From UBA8444 sp964003875 (GTDB lineage: Bacteria; Bacteroidota; Bacteroidia; Flavobacteriales; UBA7312): a stretch of 19,266 bases of DNA. The translations under genes and the position numbers were made by a program. This document shows positions 1 through 8,489 of this stretch, one piece after another. How positions within the stretch are numbered: the first letter of the stretch is position 1; every line of letters begins with the position of its first letter. Under the pieces are notes generated by a model that searched no databases, was not told the origin of the DNA, and saw nothing but the letters and a program-made list of their open reading frames with translations. The stretch covers positions 1-19,266 of the forward strand of contig CAXFLH010000017.1 of NCBI GenBank assembly GCA_964003875.1. Reading direction: 5' to 3'.

Positions 1-984
1 TTGACGCAATTTCTGTTGTTCTTCTTCAGATAATTGAATTATATCTAAACAATCTGAAGAACAACATTGCTGATGTTTTTCTTTACAACTATCGCATTGA
101 ATAAACAATAAGTTACAATTGACATTGTTGCAATTGACGTGTGTATCCGAAGGCTCACCACACTGATGGCAACTGCTAATTATATCGTTACTTATGCGTT
201 CTGACAAACGCTCATCAAAAACAAAGTTTTTACCTTTAAATTTATTGTCTAAGTCCTCATTTTCATCTAACTGTCGTGCATAATCAATAATGCCTCCATG
301 CAATTGATTGACATCTTTAAAGCCGTGATGCTTGAGGTATGCCGAAGTCTTTTCGCAACGAATACCACCAGTACAATACAGTAAAACTTTTTTATCCTCT
401 TGCCCTTTCAACATATCTTTTACTTCAGGTAATTCTTCTCTAAAAGTCTCCGATTGTGGACAGATAGCATTTTCAAAATGCCCAATTTCACTTTCGTAGT
501 GGTTACGCATATCCACTACTATGGCTCCTTTTTCTATGGCGTCATTCCATTGTTGAGCATCAAGGTGCTGACCAACATCCGTCACATCGTATTCGTCAAT
601 AGGCAAACCATCAGCCACAATTTGTTCCCTTACTTTAATGGTGAGCTTATAAAAAGATTTGCCATCATCTTCAACAGCAATTTTGAGGGGAATATGTTTA
701 AACTCCTCATACTTATTCAGCGTCGCAATAAATTTTTCCCAATGGTGCTCTGGCACATTCATTTGGGCATTAATACCCTCTCTAGCTATATAAATCCTAC
801 CTAAGCAATCCAAATCCCCCCAATCTTTAAACAATTTATCCCTAAACTGCTCGGGCTTATCTAGAATAACATAGCGATAAAAAGAAAGCGTTTTTCTGAA
901 AAACTTCTCAGATTCTAGCTTCTTTAGGGCTTGTTCCTTGCTCAGCTTATTACGCAAACCTTTCTTATGTGCATTCGGATCCAT
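1..984 (-). CDS. trhO: tRNA uridine(34) hydroxylase TrhO (rhodanese-like), 3' end cut off
   Basis: Partial: the frame runs 328 codons from ATG at 984 to the window edge with no stop. TrhO (YceA, UPF0176) makes 5-hydroxyuridine at the wobble base of certain tRNAs. An N-terminal domain (about residues 30-125) precedes a rhodanese domain (about 140-245) with the active loop YCTGGIRCE, whose Cys204 is the expected catalytic residue. The C-terminal tail (about 270-312) is rich in cysteine pairs (CHQC, CNNVNC, CDSC, QQCC, DC), as is usual in this family, and could bind metal. The length suggests only a short piece is missing. The gene is divergent from the threonine dehydrogenase gene and has a matching -7 promoter element 20 bases before the ATG. 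The family assignment is secure; the tRNA activity is inferred from the family. Confidence 0.93.
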   Translation of the reverse strand, partial: MDPNAHKKGLRNKLSKEQALKKLESEKFFRKTLSFYRYVILDKPEQFRDKLFKDWGDLDCLGRIYIAREGINAQMNVPEHHWEKFIATLNKYEEFKHIPLKIAVEDDGKSFYKLTIKVREQIVADGLPIDEYDVTDVGQHLDAQQWNDAIEKGAIVVDMRNHYESEIGHFENAICPQSETFREELPEVKDMLKGQEDKKVLLYCTGGIRCEKTSAYLKHHGFKDVNQLHGGIIDYARQLDENEDLDNKFKGKNFVFDERLSERISNDIISSCHQCGEPSDTHVNCNNVNCNLLFIQCDSCKEKHQQCCSSDCLDIIQLSEEEQQKLRQ

Positions 985-1003
985 TAAGCAAATTTTCTTT
1001 TGC

Positions 1004-1011
1004 CAAAGGTA
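1004..1011 (-). promoter_or_regulatory. -7 promoter element for trhO
   Basis: On the minus strand this reads TACCTTTG, an exact match to the Bacteroidota -7 consensus TAnnTTTG, ending 20 bases before the trhO ATG. No clear TTG -33 element was seen at the usual distance. Confidence 0.55.
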
Positions 1012-1038
1012 CATAAAGAAATAGGAAATGAAAGATGA

Positions 1039-1073
1039 TTTGAGTCATAGGTATGCACTAAATGCTATATTTG
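1039..1073 (+). promoter_or_regulatory. Promoter for the threonine dehydrogenase gene
   Basis: TATATTTG at 1066-1073 matches TAnnTTTG exactly and lies 20 bases before the ATG at 1093. TTTG at 1039-1042 could be the -33 element, with a spacer of 23 bases, at the long end of what is usual. It is divergent from the trhO promoter in the same short intergenic region. Confidence 0.55.
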
Positions 1074-1092
1074 TAACATATTTAAGCTCCAC

Positions 1093-2049
1093 ATGAAAGA
1101 CACTATATTAGTAATCGGTTCTTCTGGCCAAATCGGCACAGAATTGGTAAGTACTCTCCGACGTACTTACGGTAACTCTAATGTCATTGCCTCAGATATT
1201 CGACCAATAAAATCGGACGATAATTTACAATTGGGACCTTTCGAGGTGCTGGATATTATGGATAAAGAATTGCTGTTTGAAATCGTCAAAAAATATCAAG
1301 TGACTCAAGTATACCTTTTGGCAGCTTTGCTTTCGGCAACCGCCGAACAAAACATAGAATTGGGTTGGAGTTTGAATATGCGTTCCCTATCCCACGTTTT
1401 AGATTTGGCTAAAGAGAAACACATTAAAAAAATTTTTTGGCCCAGTTCTATTGCTGTTTTTGGACCAACAACGCCACGCATCATGACACCTCAGCATACC
1501 ATAATGGAACCTAACACGGTTTATGGTATCAGCAAACTAGCAGGAGAACGATGGTGTGAATACTATCATCAAAAGTTCAATATTGATGTGAGAAGTATAC
1601 GCTACCCCGGACTAATTGGTTGGAAGTCACAACCCGGTGGTGGCACAACCGATTATGCCGTTCATATTTTTCACGAGGCCATAAAAAACAAAAGGTACAC
1701 GAGTTTTTTAAGCGAAAACACCACGCTACCTATGATGTATATGAGCGATGCTATTCGAGCAACCTTAGAAATTATGGATGCTCCAATCGAACTCATTAAA
1801 ATACGCTCTTCCTATAATATCGCTGGTTTGAGCTTTAATCCAAAGCAGTTAGCTCAAGAAATCAAAAAGCATATTCTAGACTTCGAGATATCCTACAAAA
1901 GTGACTACCGTCAAGAAATAGCAGATAGTTGGCCACAAAATATTGACGATTCTACAGCTTTTAAGGATTGGAATTGGAAAAGTTCCGTTAATTTGCAAGA
2001 AATGACTTCGGATATGCTGAAGAATATTGAAACACTAATTACCGAATAA
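1093..2049 (+). CDS. tdh: L-threonine 3-dehydrogenase, short-chain (extended SDR) type
   Basis: This 318-residue extended SDR protein should oxidise L-threonine with NAD+ to 2-amino-3-ketobutyrate in the cytoplasm. The nucleotide-binding motif GSSGQIG is at residues 9-15, WPSSIAVFG supplies Ser118/Ser119, and the YxxxK pair is Tyr144/Lys148. The segments LLAALLSATAE, SIRYPGLIGW, PGGGTTDYAV and IADSWPQNIDDS are, as I remember it, hallmarks of the short-chain threonine dehydrogenase of Flavobacterium frigidimaris rather than of sugar epimerases. The zinc-dependent Tdh of E. coli is unrelated. The partner 2-amino-3-ketobutyrate CoA ligase (kbl) is not in view. cysS follows after 7 bases, so co-transcription is likely. 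The ATG is supported by a promoter element 20 bases upstream. Confidence 0.92.
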   Translation: MKDTILVIGSSGQIGTELVSTLRRTYGNSNVIASDIRPIKSDDNLQLGPFEVLDIMDKELLFEIVKKYQVTQVYLLAALLSATAEQNIELGWSLNMRSLSHVLDLAKEKHIKKIFWPSSIAVFGPTTPRIMTPQHTIMEPNTVYGISKLAGERWCEYYHQKFNIDVRSIRYPGLIGWKSQPGGGTTDYAVHIFHEAIKNKRYTSFLSENTTLPMMYMSDAIRATLEIMDAPIELIKIRSSYNIAGLSFNPKQLAQEIKKHILDFEISYKSDYRQEIADSWPQNIDDSTAFKDWNWKSSVNLQEMTSDMLKNIETLITE

Positions 2050-2056
2050 CCCATCA

Positions 2057-3526
2057 ATGAGTTTGGATTTACACATTTATAATACACTTAGTCGTCAAAA
2101 AGAAGTCTTTACCCCTTTACTTCCTAGTCACGTAGGCATGTACGTTTGTGGACCTACTGTTTATGGCGAACCTCACTTGGGACACGCTAGACCGTCTATA
2201 ACTTTCGATATTGTCTTTCGTTACCTTCAACATTTAGGGCTTAAAGTGCGTTATGTTCGTAACATCACCGATGCTGGACACTTGGTAGACGATGCTGATG
2301 AAGGGGAAGATAAGATCGCTAAAAAGGCACGATTAGAACAACTAGAGCCTATGGAGGTGGTACAGTTTTACACCATCAAATACCATAAGGCAGTAGAGGC
2401 TTTAAATTGTTTGCCTCCATCTATTGAACCTAGAGCAACAGGGCATATTATTGAACAAATTGAAATGGTTAAAACCATTCTTAACAACGGCTATGCTTAT
2501 GAGGTCAATGGCTCGGTTTATTTAGATGTCAATAAATACAATGAGGATTTTCCCTATGGTAAATTGTCAGGTAGAAATTTAGAAGACACTTTAGAAAATA
2601 CGAGAGCTCTAGAAGGACAAAGTGAAAAGAAAAGTCCGGTGGACTTTGCAATATGGAAAAAAGCCTCTCCAGAGCATCTTATGCGTTGGCCCTCACCTTG
2701 GGGAGATGGCTTTCCGGGCTGGCACTTAGAATGTTCGGCTATGAGCAGCAAATACTTAGGCGATACCTTTGATATTCATGGTGGCGGTATGGATTTAGTC
2801 TTTCCTCATCACGAAGCAGAAATAGCCCAATCTAACGCTTGTAATAAATGTGACCCCGCTAAATATTGGATGCATAATAACATGATTACCATCAATGGAC
2901 AAAAGATGGGCAAGTCCTTAGGCAACTTCATTAACCTTGAAGAATTTTTCAGTGGTAGCCACGATTTATTAGAACGAGCCTACAACCCCATGACGGTACG
3001 CTTTTTCATTTTACAAGCACATTATCGTAGCCCATTGGACTTTTCAAACGATGCATTACAGTCTGCCGAAAAAGGTATGAGTAAACTATTGAATGCCACA
3101 ACTACATTACAAATTCTAAAGGTAAGTGCCGAAAGTACTGTAGACATTAAAGTCTTAGAAGAAAAATGCTACAAGGCTATGAATGACGATTTCAATACGC
3201 CTATTCTTATTGCTCATTTATTTGAAGCTGTGCGTATTGTCAATTCAGCAAAAGCAGGTGACGAACAACTTAAAAAAGAAGACATACAACAACTCAATCA
3301 ATTATTTGACACCTTTGTATTCAATATTTTAGGTTTACAAGAATATCAAGATAGCAAAGGTAATGACTTGACCAAAGATGTGATGAACATCATTCTTCAA
3401 CTAAGAGGAAATGCCAAAGCCAATAAAGATTGGACGAGTGCAGACCTTATTCGAGACGAGTTAAAAAAGCTAAACATAGAAGTTCGTGACGGAAGTGATG
3501 GCAGCTCTTGGGAAGTGAAAAATTAA
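2057..3526 (+). CDS. cysS: Cysteinyl-tRNA synthetase
   Basis: A class I synthetase of 489 residues that charges tRNA-Cys. The signature CGPTVYGEPHLGHAR is at residues 31-45, with the HIGH-type motif HLGH at 40-43. The KMSKS-type loop KMGKSLGN is at 283-290. Comparison with the E. coli enzyme predicts a zinc site formed by Cys31, Cys226 (in WHLECSAMS), His251 and Glu255 (in FPHHEAEIAQS). Length is normal for the family (about 460-500) and no key motif is missing. It lies 7 bases after the threonine dehydrogenase gene. Its TAA overlaps a possible ATG of the next gene as TAATG, so the three plus-strand genes probably form one operon. Confidence 0.97.
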   Translation: MSLDLHIYNTLSRQKEVFTPLLPSHVGMYVCGPTVYGEPHLGHARPSITFDIVFRYLQHLGLKVRYVRNITDAGHLVDDADEGEDKIAKKARLEQLEPMEVVQFYTIKYHKAVEALNCLPPSIEPRATGHIIEQIEMVKTILNNGYAYEVNGSVYLDVNKYNEDFPYGKLSGRNLEDTLENTRALEGQSEKKSPVDFAIWKKASPEHLMRWPSPWGDGFPGWHLECSAMSSKYLGDTFDIHGGGMDLVFPHHEAEIAQSNACNKCDPAKYWMHNNMITINGQKMGKSLGNFINLEEFFSGSHDLLERAYNPMTVRFFILQAHYRSPLDFSNDALQSAEKGMSKLLNATTTLQILKVSAESTVDIKVLEEKCYKAMNDDFNTPILIAHLFEAVRIVNSAKAGDEQLKKEDIQQLNQLFDTFVFNILGLQEYQDSKGNDLTKDVMNIILQLRGNAKANKDWTSADLIRDELKKLNIEVRDGSDGSSWEVKN

Positions 3527-4512
3527 TGCAAATGACGATGAAACAATTTCCTCTTTATTTAATATGCCTTATTTTTTTATGTGCATGTTCAGACAATAAG
3601 CCCACACAATCTGTAAAAAAGCCGGTAAAAGAAGCTGTTGAAGTGCCTGACTTCAATGCCGATAGTGCCTATCTGTACATACAACAACAGGTCGATTTTG
3701 GCCCTCGTTTTGTGAGCAGTAAAGGTTGGCAACAATGCGGTGATTTTTTAGTCGAAAAGCTAAAAACATACACCCCCCACGTACAAGAACAAAACAGCCC
3801 TATCAAAACTTACGATGGCAAATCGCATACCTTGAGGAATATCATTGCCTCATTTAGTCCTGAAAAGAACAACCGAATATTATTATGTGCCCATTGGGAC
3901 ACACGCCACGTTGCCGATTATGATGTAGAGCGACAAGACGAGCCGATATTAGGTGCTAACGATGGGGGTAGTGGTGTCGGAGTACTGATAGAGTTGGCGA
4001 GATTATTATCACAACAAGAAAGTCGTATTGGTGTTGACATAATTTTATTTGATGCCGAAGATTATGGCAATCCAGATGGCGATGGTTCAAGTATGACATC
4101 CAGTTGGTGTATCGGCTCTCAGTATTGGGGCAATAACCCACACACTACTGATTATTATGCTCAATACGGCATATTGTTAGATATGGTGGCTGCTAAAGAT
4201 GCTCGTTTTACCCACGAGGGCTTGTCCAGAACTTATGCTCAACGTATCCTTAAAAAGGTATGGTCAGAAGCGCATCGATTAGGTTATGGGAGTTATTTTG
4301 TATATCAACCCACACCACAAATTATTGACGACCATTACTTTGTGAATACACTAGCAAACATTCCTACCATAGACATTATTGAGTATGATAACAATACCGC
4401 AACTGGCTTTAATAAGCATTGGCATACCCACGGCGATGACATGAGGAATATCGATAAAAACACATTAAAAGCTGTTGGTCAAACCGTTACATCTATTGTA
4501 TATAAGGAATAA
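3526..4512 (+). CDS. Glutaminyl-peptide cyclotransferase-like M28-family lipoprotein
   Basis: A secreted zinc enzyme of the M28/glutaminyl cyclase fold, predicted to act on peptides or proteins outside the inner membrane. The N-terminus is a lipoprotein signal (hydrophobic stretch ending LCAC, lipid-modified Cys at about residue 21). From the start at 3526, metal-site motifs are AHWDTRH (about 122-128), ANDGGSGVG (144-152, Asp146), FDAEDYG (175-181, acidic pair Glu178/Asp179) and HWHTHGDD (298-305). The SWCIGSQYWG and DDHYFVN segments are also typical of the Bacteroidota cyclase-like group. The start is uncertain: ATGs at 3526 (TAATG overlap with the cysS stop, GGAAG at 3511-3515), 3532 and 3538 are all in frame, and 3538 gives the most compact signal peptide (MKQFPLYLIC, Cys17). 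A plain aminopeptidase is the main alternative function. Confidence 0.85.
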   Translation: MQMTMKQFPLYLICLIFLCACSDNKPTQSVKKPVKEAVEVPDFNADSAYLYIQQQVDFGPRFVSSKGWQQCGDFLVEKLKTYTPHVQEQNSPIKTYDGKSHTLRNIIASFSPEKNNRILLCAHWDTRHVADYDVERQDEPILGANDGGSGVGVLIELARLLSQQESRIGVDIILFDAEDYGNPDGDGSSMTSSWCIGSQYWGNNPHTTDYYAQYGILLDMVAAKDARFTHEGLSRTYAQRILKKVWSEAHRLGYGSYFVYQPTPQIIDDHYFVNTLANIPTIDIIEYDNNTATGFNKHWHTHGDDMRNIDKNTLKAVGQTVTSIVYKE

Positions 4513-4552
4513 AAATAATAGAGTTGATATCAATACTTAATTAATTTATACC

Positions 4553-4560
4553 GACCTTTG
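4553..4560 (+). promoter_or_regulatory. Possible -7 element before the desaturase gene
   Basis: GACCTTTG matches TAnnTTTG at all but the first base and ends 34 bases before the ATG at 4595. No convincing -33 element was found. The 82-base gap after the preceding gene makes a separate promoter plausible. Confidence 0.3.
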
Positions 4561-4594
4561 TACCTTGAAAAAATCAACTATGTAAATTATTGAT

Positions 4595-5335
4595 ATGGAA
4601 ATTTTCTTGTTCATCGTAGCACATTGGTACTTATCGCTTTTTGCACAATCTTTTTTTCACCACCGCTATTCGGCACACCAAATGTTTACAATGCCTAAAT
4701 GGGTAGAAAAATTCTTTTTTGTCTTTTCTTTTATTGCTCAAGGATCCTCCTATATGAGCCCAAAAGTTTACGGTATTTTACACCGACTTCACCACGAACA
4801 TGCCGATAAGGAAGACGATCCACATTCGCCATTATTTTCTAAAAATTTCATTAGTCTTATGGTAAAAACCTACCATAAATTTGCTGGTATTCAAAGTGGT
4901 GCTATCAAAGTAAAAGAGGCTATCACTAAAAATTTACCTGATTGGAATTGGTTCGATAAAATGGCCGGTTCTTTAATAGTAAAAGTGCTTTGGTCCTTAT
5001 TCTACATCTGGTTTTATTACACTTTCGCTACAGCTTGGTGGATGTATTTATTTGTACCTATGCACATTGTGATGGGGCCTATTCACGGTACCATTGTCAA
5101 TTGGTTTGCACATAAGTTTGGTTATACTAACTACGAGGTAGATGACACTTCTAAAAATCTTATGCCTTTCGATATTTTTATGCTAGGAGAGGGTTATCAT
5201 AACAATCATCACGCTCAGGGTGGAATGGCTAATTTTGCTAGAAAATGGTACGAGATTGACCCCATTTATCCAATCATGAGATTGATGGACTGGGTTGGTC
5301 TGATACGAATAAATCCGGTAGCATTACGCAGCTAA
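4595..5335 (+). CDS. Acyl-CoA (delta-9 type) fatty acid desaturase
   Basis: A 246-residue integral membrane di-iron desaturase, expected to introduce a double bond into acyl chains and so adjust membrane fluidity. All three histidine boxes are present: HHRYSAH (His23 and His28 form HxxxxH), HRLHH (63-67) and HNNHH (202-206). His173 in NWFAHKFG corresponds to the extra ligand of stearoyl-CoA desaturases. Hydrophobic stretches at about 1-20, 38-52, 128-145 and 146-165 fit the usual two-hairpin topology. The protein is compact, as is common for Bacteroidota versions, and looks complete. Its stop overlaps by four bases with that of the convergent lipoprotein gene. Redox partners are not in view and substrate position is inferred from the family only. 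Confidence 0.9.
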   Translation: MEIFLFIVAHWYLSLFAQSFFHHRYSAHQMFTMPKWVEKFFFVFSFIAQGSSYMSPKVYGILHRLHHEHADKEDDPHSPLFSKNFISLMVKTYHKFAGIQSGAIKVKEAITKNLPDWNWFDKMAGSLIVKVLWSLFYIWFYYTFATAWWMYLFVPMHIVMGPIHGTIVNWFAHKFGYTNYEVDDTSKNLMPFDIFMLGEGYHNNHHAQGGMANFARKWYEIDPIYPIMRLMDWVGLIRINPVALRS

Positions 5336-5631
5336 TCGTCGCATCCTTCAGGAGCAATTTCTAAAGTATGAATTTCAAGTACCTCGCCATTCATTTTGGC
5401 AGTAATAATGACTTGAACGGGTAACCCAATTTCTGGCACTAGCTCAGAATAGTATTCGTCCATACCCCATAAGTCTTCTCCTACAAAGCGAACAGCCACA
5501 TTGTCTTCATCTTCAAAATAATGCTGACCTTCACTCATCGTCCACCAACCCTCCATACTAACCAAAGGTTGGTCTTGTGCGCAAGAGAGCAAAGAAATGC
5601 AGAAAAAAGCCGATAAGATTAAGCGTTTCAT
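5332..5631 (-). CDS. Small lipoprotein of unknown function
   Basis: This 99-residue protein starts with a clear lipoprotein signal (MKRLILSAFFCISLLSC, lipobox LLSC, Cys17), so it should be anchored to a membrane by lipid. I chose the ATG at 5631 because the signal peptide begins there; a longer frame exists upstream but adds residues that do not look like a leader. The mature part is acidic and rich in aromatics (EGWWTMSEGQHYFEDED, DLWGMDEYYSE) and ends with a cysteine near the C-terminus (PEGCDD). I do not recognise a family; a small beta-barrel or lipocalin-like fold is only a guess. It is convergent with the desaturase gene and divergent from polA. Confidence 0.7.
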   Translation of the reverse strand: MKRLILSAFFCISLLSCAQDQPLVSMEGWWTMSEGQHYFEDEDNVAVRFVGEDLWGMDEYYSELVPEIGLPVQVIITAKMNGEVLEIHTLEIAPEGCDD

Positions 5632-5635
5632 TTTA

Positions 5636-5643
5636 CAAAAATA
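5636..5643 (-). promoter_or_regulatory. Candidate -7 element for the small lipoprotein gene
   Basis: The minus strand reads TATTTTTG, an exact TAnnTTTG match. It ends only 4 bases before the ATG at 5631, so transcription would begin at or next to the start codon (leaderless or nearly so). A TTTTG about 22 bases upstream could be the -33 element. Confidence 0.4.
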
Positions 5644-5655
5644 AGCATAATCTCG

Positions 5656-5662
5656 TATCTTG
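5656..5662 (+). promoter_or_regulatory. Weak -7-like element before polA
   Basis: TATCTTG resembles TAnnTTTG with one T missing. It lies 18 bases before the polA ATG, the same distance as at several better-matched promoters in this window. It sits back to back with the candidate lipoprotein promoter at 5636-5643. Confidence 0.3.
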
Positions 5663-5680
5663 CAGCAAAACAATTCCATT

Positions 5681-8485
5681 ATGGCACAAGTCAAAAAACT
5701 GTTTCTTATTGATGCCTTTGCGCTAATCTATCGTTCTTACTTTGCATTTAGCAAAAACCCACGTATCAATTCCAAAGGTGTTGAAACTTCTGCTGTTTTA
5801 GGCTTTGTAAATAGTTTAGTGGAAGTCATTAAAAAAGAAAAACCTACTCATATAGCTGTTGTTTTTGACACCCCCGCGGCAACGGTTAGGCATAAAGAAT
5901 ACAGCGAATACAAAGCCAATAGAGAGGCTATGCCTGAGGGTATAGCCGTAGCTTTACCCTATATCGACCAGTTACTTGAAGCATTTAACATTTCTAAACT
6001 ATACGCCGATGGCTACGAAGCCGATGACGTGATAGGAACTTTAGCTAAAAAAGCCGAAAAGCAAGGTTTCGTAACCTATATGATGACGCCTGACAAGGAT
6101 TTTGCTCAGTTAGTTTCTGAAAATATATTACTGTATCGACCCGGTAACAAATGGAAGCCTACCGAAACGTGGGGCGTACAAGAAGTACTTAACAAATTTG
6201 AAATCAAAGATGTTTCTCAAGTCATTGATTTCCTAGGTATGATGGGCGATGCTGTAGATAACATTCCAGGCTTGCCGGGTGTTGGTGAGAAAACTGCTAA
6301 AAAGCTATTGGCAGAGTATGGCAATATGGAAGGCTTATTGGAAAATGCACACCTAGTAAAAGGTAAATTAGGGGAAAAGATACAAGCACATAAAGAACAA
6401 GGTATTTTATCCAAACGATTAGCCACCATTTTATTAGATGCTCCAGTAGAAATTGATGAGCCCTCTCTAGCCGTCAAAAAATTCGATACAGAAAAAGTAC
6501 AAGCCCTATTCGAAGAATTAGAATTTAGAAACCTCGCTAAACGCCTTTTAGGTCAAAGTGAAATGCCAAAGAAAGCAGAAACAAGTGATAGCAATACAAG
6601 TCAAAAAACAAACCCTAATGATGGACAAATGGGTTTATTTGATATAGATCTTGAAGACACGCCTCCTGCTCCGTCCTATCAAACAATTGATGATCTAAAA
6701 ACCAATTACACTTTAATAGAAAGTAGTGAACAAAGAGCTGCCCTATTAGAACAGTTATTACAACAACAATCGGTGTGTTTTGATACAGAAACTACTAGTC
6801 TAAACCCTCTAAAAGCTGATATTATAGGCATGTCATTTTCTTATCAAAAAAATGAGGCATATTATGTACACATAATAGAAGGTCAAGAACAAGCAGTAGT
6901 CAATGAGTTTAAAGGCTTTTTTGAACATACAGAAATAGAGAAGATTGCTCAAAATTTAAAATACGATTATAAGGTTCTCGCCAAATATGGTGTGCACATC
7001 AAAGCCCCTATTTTTGACACCATGTTAGCTCATTACTTGCTAGAGCCTGACCAACGACACAATATGGACGTATTAGCACAAAATTATCTCAACTATTCCC
7101 CCATTTCTATAGAAACTTTAATAGGTAAGAAAGGAAAAAACCAGCTCAGTATGCGACAAGCTCCTTTAAAACAGCTGTACCCATACGCGTGTGAAGATGC
7201 TGACATTACTTTTCAGTTAAAAGAAATTTTTAACAGAAAATTAGAGGGAAGCATAACCTATGAAGTGTTTAAGAAAATAGAAATGCCTTTAATTCCTGTA
7301 CTATCAGCTATGGAGATGGAAGGCATTAAAATTGATATCGATGCTTTAGCAGACTTTTCAAAGGAACTAGAACAAAAGATTGTTAAGTTAAACGATAATG
7401 TACAAGAATTAGCGGAGATACCCTTCAATTTGGCATCGCCCAAGCAGTTAGGACAAATCCTCTTTGAGCATATGAAATTGGTGGACAAGCCCAAGAAAAC
7501 AAAGACTGGACAGTATTCTACTTCAGAAGATACACTGCAAAAGCTAAAAGGAAAACACGCCATTATTGACGATATTTTAGAGTTTCGTCAGTTACAAAAG
7601 CTAAAATCTACCTATGTCGATACCTTGCCGGAGTTGGCAGATTCCGATTCACACCGTATTCACACAACCTATCAACAAGCAGTAGCTGCTACGGGTCGAT
7701 TAAGTTCGGTAAACCCCAACTTACAAAATATACCAATTAGGAGTGAAAAAGGTAGAGAAGTACGCAAAGCCTTTGTTCCTAGAAATGAAAACTTTACCTT
7801 ATTGGCTGCCGATTACTCTCAAATTGAATTACGTCTTATGGCACACCTTTCGCAAGATGAGGGTATGTTATCGGCTTTCCAAAATGGAGAAGATATACAC
7901 GCCTCAACAGCAGCAAAAGTATATCAAGTTGAATTAGAAAAAGTGTCTAAAGAACAGCGTTCTCATGCTAAAATGGTCAATTTTGGTATTATTTATGGTA
8001 TTTCGGCATTCGGTTTAGCCCAACGCTTAGGTATCAAAAGAAGTGAGGCTAAAGAAATTATTGACAATTACTTCATGCAATATCCCAAAGTAAAAGACTA
8101 TATGGACTTAAGCATAGAACAGGCCCGGGAAAAAGGCTTTGTAGAAACCATAATGGGAAGAAAGCGAATGCTGAATGATATCAAATCCAGAAATGCCGTA
8201 GTAAGAGGATATGCTGAACGTAATGCCATTAATGCACCAATACAGGGTTCAGCGGCAGATATTATAAAATTGGCTATGATACATGTATATGAGATTTTTC
8301 AAGAACAAGACTTCAAGTCTAAAATGTTATTGCAAGTCCACGATGAATTGGTATTTGACGTACATAAAAGCGAAGTTGATATTCTCAAAAGCCTAATTAA
8401 GGATAAGATGGAACAAGCCGTCTCTTTAAGTGTTCCTTTGGAGGTGGAAGTAGGACAAGGTCTCAATTGGCTAGAAGCGCATTAA
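5681..8485 (+). CDS. polA: DNA polymerase I with 5'-3' and 3'-5' exonuclease domains
   Basis: A full-length family A polymerase of 934 residues for Okazaki fragment processing and repair. Residues about 1-290 are the 5'-3' exonuclease, with VVFDTP, YEADDVIGTLA, TPDKDFAQLV and GVGEKTAKKLL. A Q/N/S-rich linker (about 293-335) leads to the 3'-5' exonuclease (about 345-520). Its catalytic acids look intact: Asp368/Glu370 (FDTET), Asp429 (NLKYDYK) and Tyr502/Asp506 (YACED), so proofreading is expected, unlike in Taq polymerase. The polymerase domain has motif A with Asp711 (ADYSQIELR), motif B with Arg760, Lys764, Phe768 and Tyr772 (NFGIIYG), and motif C VHDE with Asp888. The ATG at 5681 gives the usual start (VKKLFLIDAFALIYRSYFA); in-frame codons upstream lack family similarity. 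The gene appears monocistronic. Confidence 0.97.
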   Translation: MAQVKKLFLIDAFALIYRSYFAFSKNPRINSKGVETSAVLGFVNSLVEVIKKEKPTHIAVVFDTPAATVRHKEYSEYKANREAMPEGIAVALPYIDQLLEAFNISKLYADGYEADDVIGTLAKKAEKQGFVTYMMTPDKDFAQLVSENILLYRPGNKWKPTETWGVQEVLNKFEIKDVSQVIDFLGMMGDAVDNIPGLPGVGEKTAKKLLAEYGNMEGLLENAHLVKGKLGEKIQAHKEQGILSKRLATILLDAPVEIDEPSLAVKKFDTEKVQALFEELEFRNLAKRLLGQSEMPKKAETSDSNTSQKTNPNDGQMGLFDIDLEDTPPAPSYQTIDDLKTNYTLIESSEQRAALLEQLLQQQSVCFDTETTSLNPLKADIIGMSFSYQKNEAYYVHIIEGQEQAVVNEFKGFFEHTEIEKIAQNLKYDYKVLAKYGVHIKAPIFDTMLAHYLLEPDQRHNMDVLAQNYLNYSPISIETLIGKKGKNQLSMRQAPLKQLYPYACEDADITFQLKEIFNRKLEGSITYEVFKKIEMPLIPVLSAMEMEGIKIDIDALADFSKELEQKIVKLNDNVQELAEIPFNLASPKQLGQILFEHMKLVDKPKKTKTGQYSTSEDTLQKLKGKHAIIDDILEFRQLQKLKSTYVDTLPELADSDSHRIHTTYQQAVAATGRLSSVNPNLQNIPIRSEKGREVRKAFVPRNENFTLLAADYSQIELRLMAHLSQDEGMLSAFQNGEDIHASTAAKVYQVELEKVSKEQRSHAKMVNFGIIYGISAFGLAQRLGIKRSEAKEIIDNYFMQYPKVKDYMDLSIEQAREKGFVETIMGRKRMLNDIKSRNAVVRGYAERNAINAPIQGSAADIIKLAMIHVYEIFQEQDFKSKMLLQVHDELVFDVHKSEVDILKSLIKDKMEQAVSLSVPLEVEVGQGLNWLEAH

Positions 8486-8489
8486 GATA

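Noticed and set aside
454..804. 116-codon plus-strand ORF antisense to trhO
   Set aside because: It lies wholly inside the well-supported trhO frame and its translation has no recognisable domain composition; a shadow of the real gene.
3956..4300. Possible break in the M28-family gene
   Set aside because: The frame is continuous from signal peptide to C-terminus with all metal-site motifs in order.
7743..7937. 64-codon plus-strand ORF inside polA
   Set aside because: It covers polymerase motif A in a different frame; the conserved polA frame explains the sequence.
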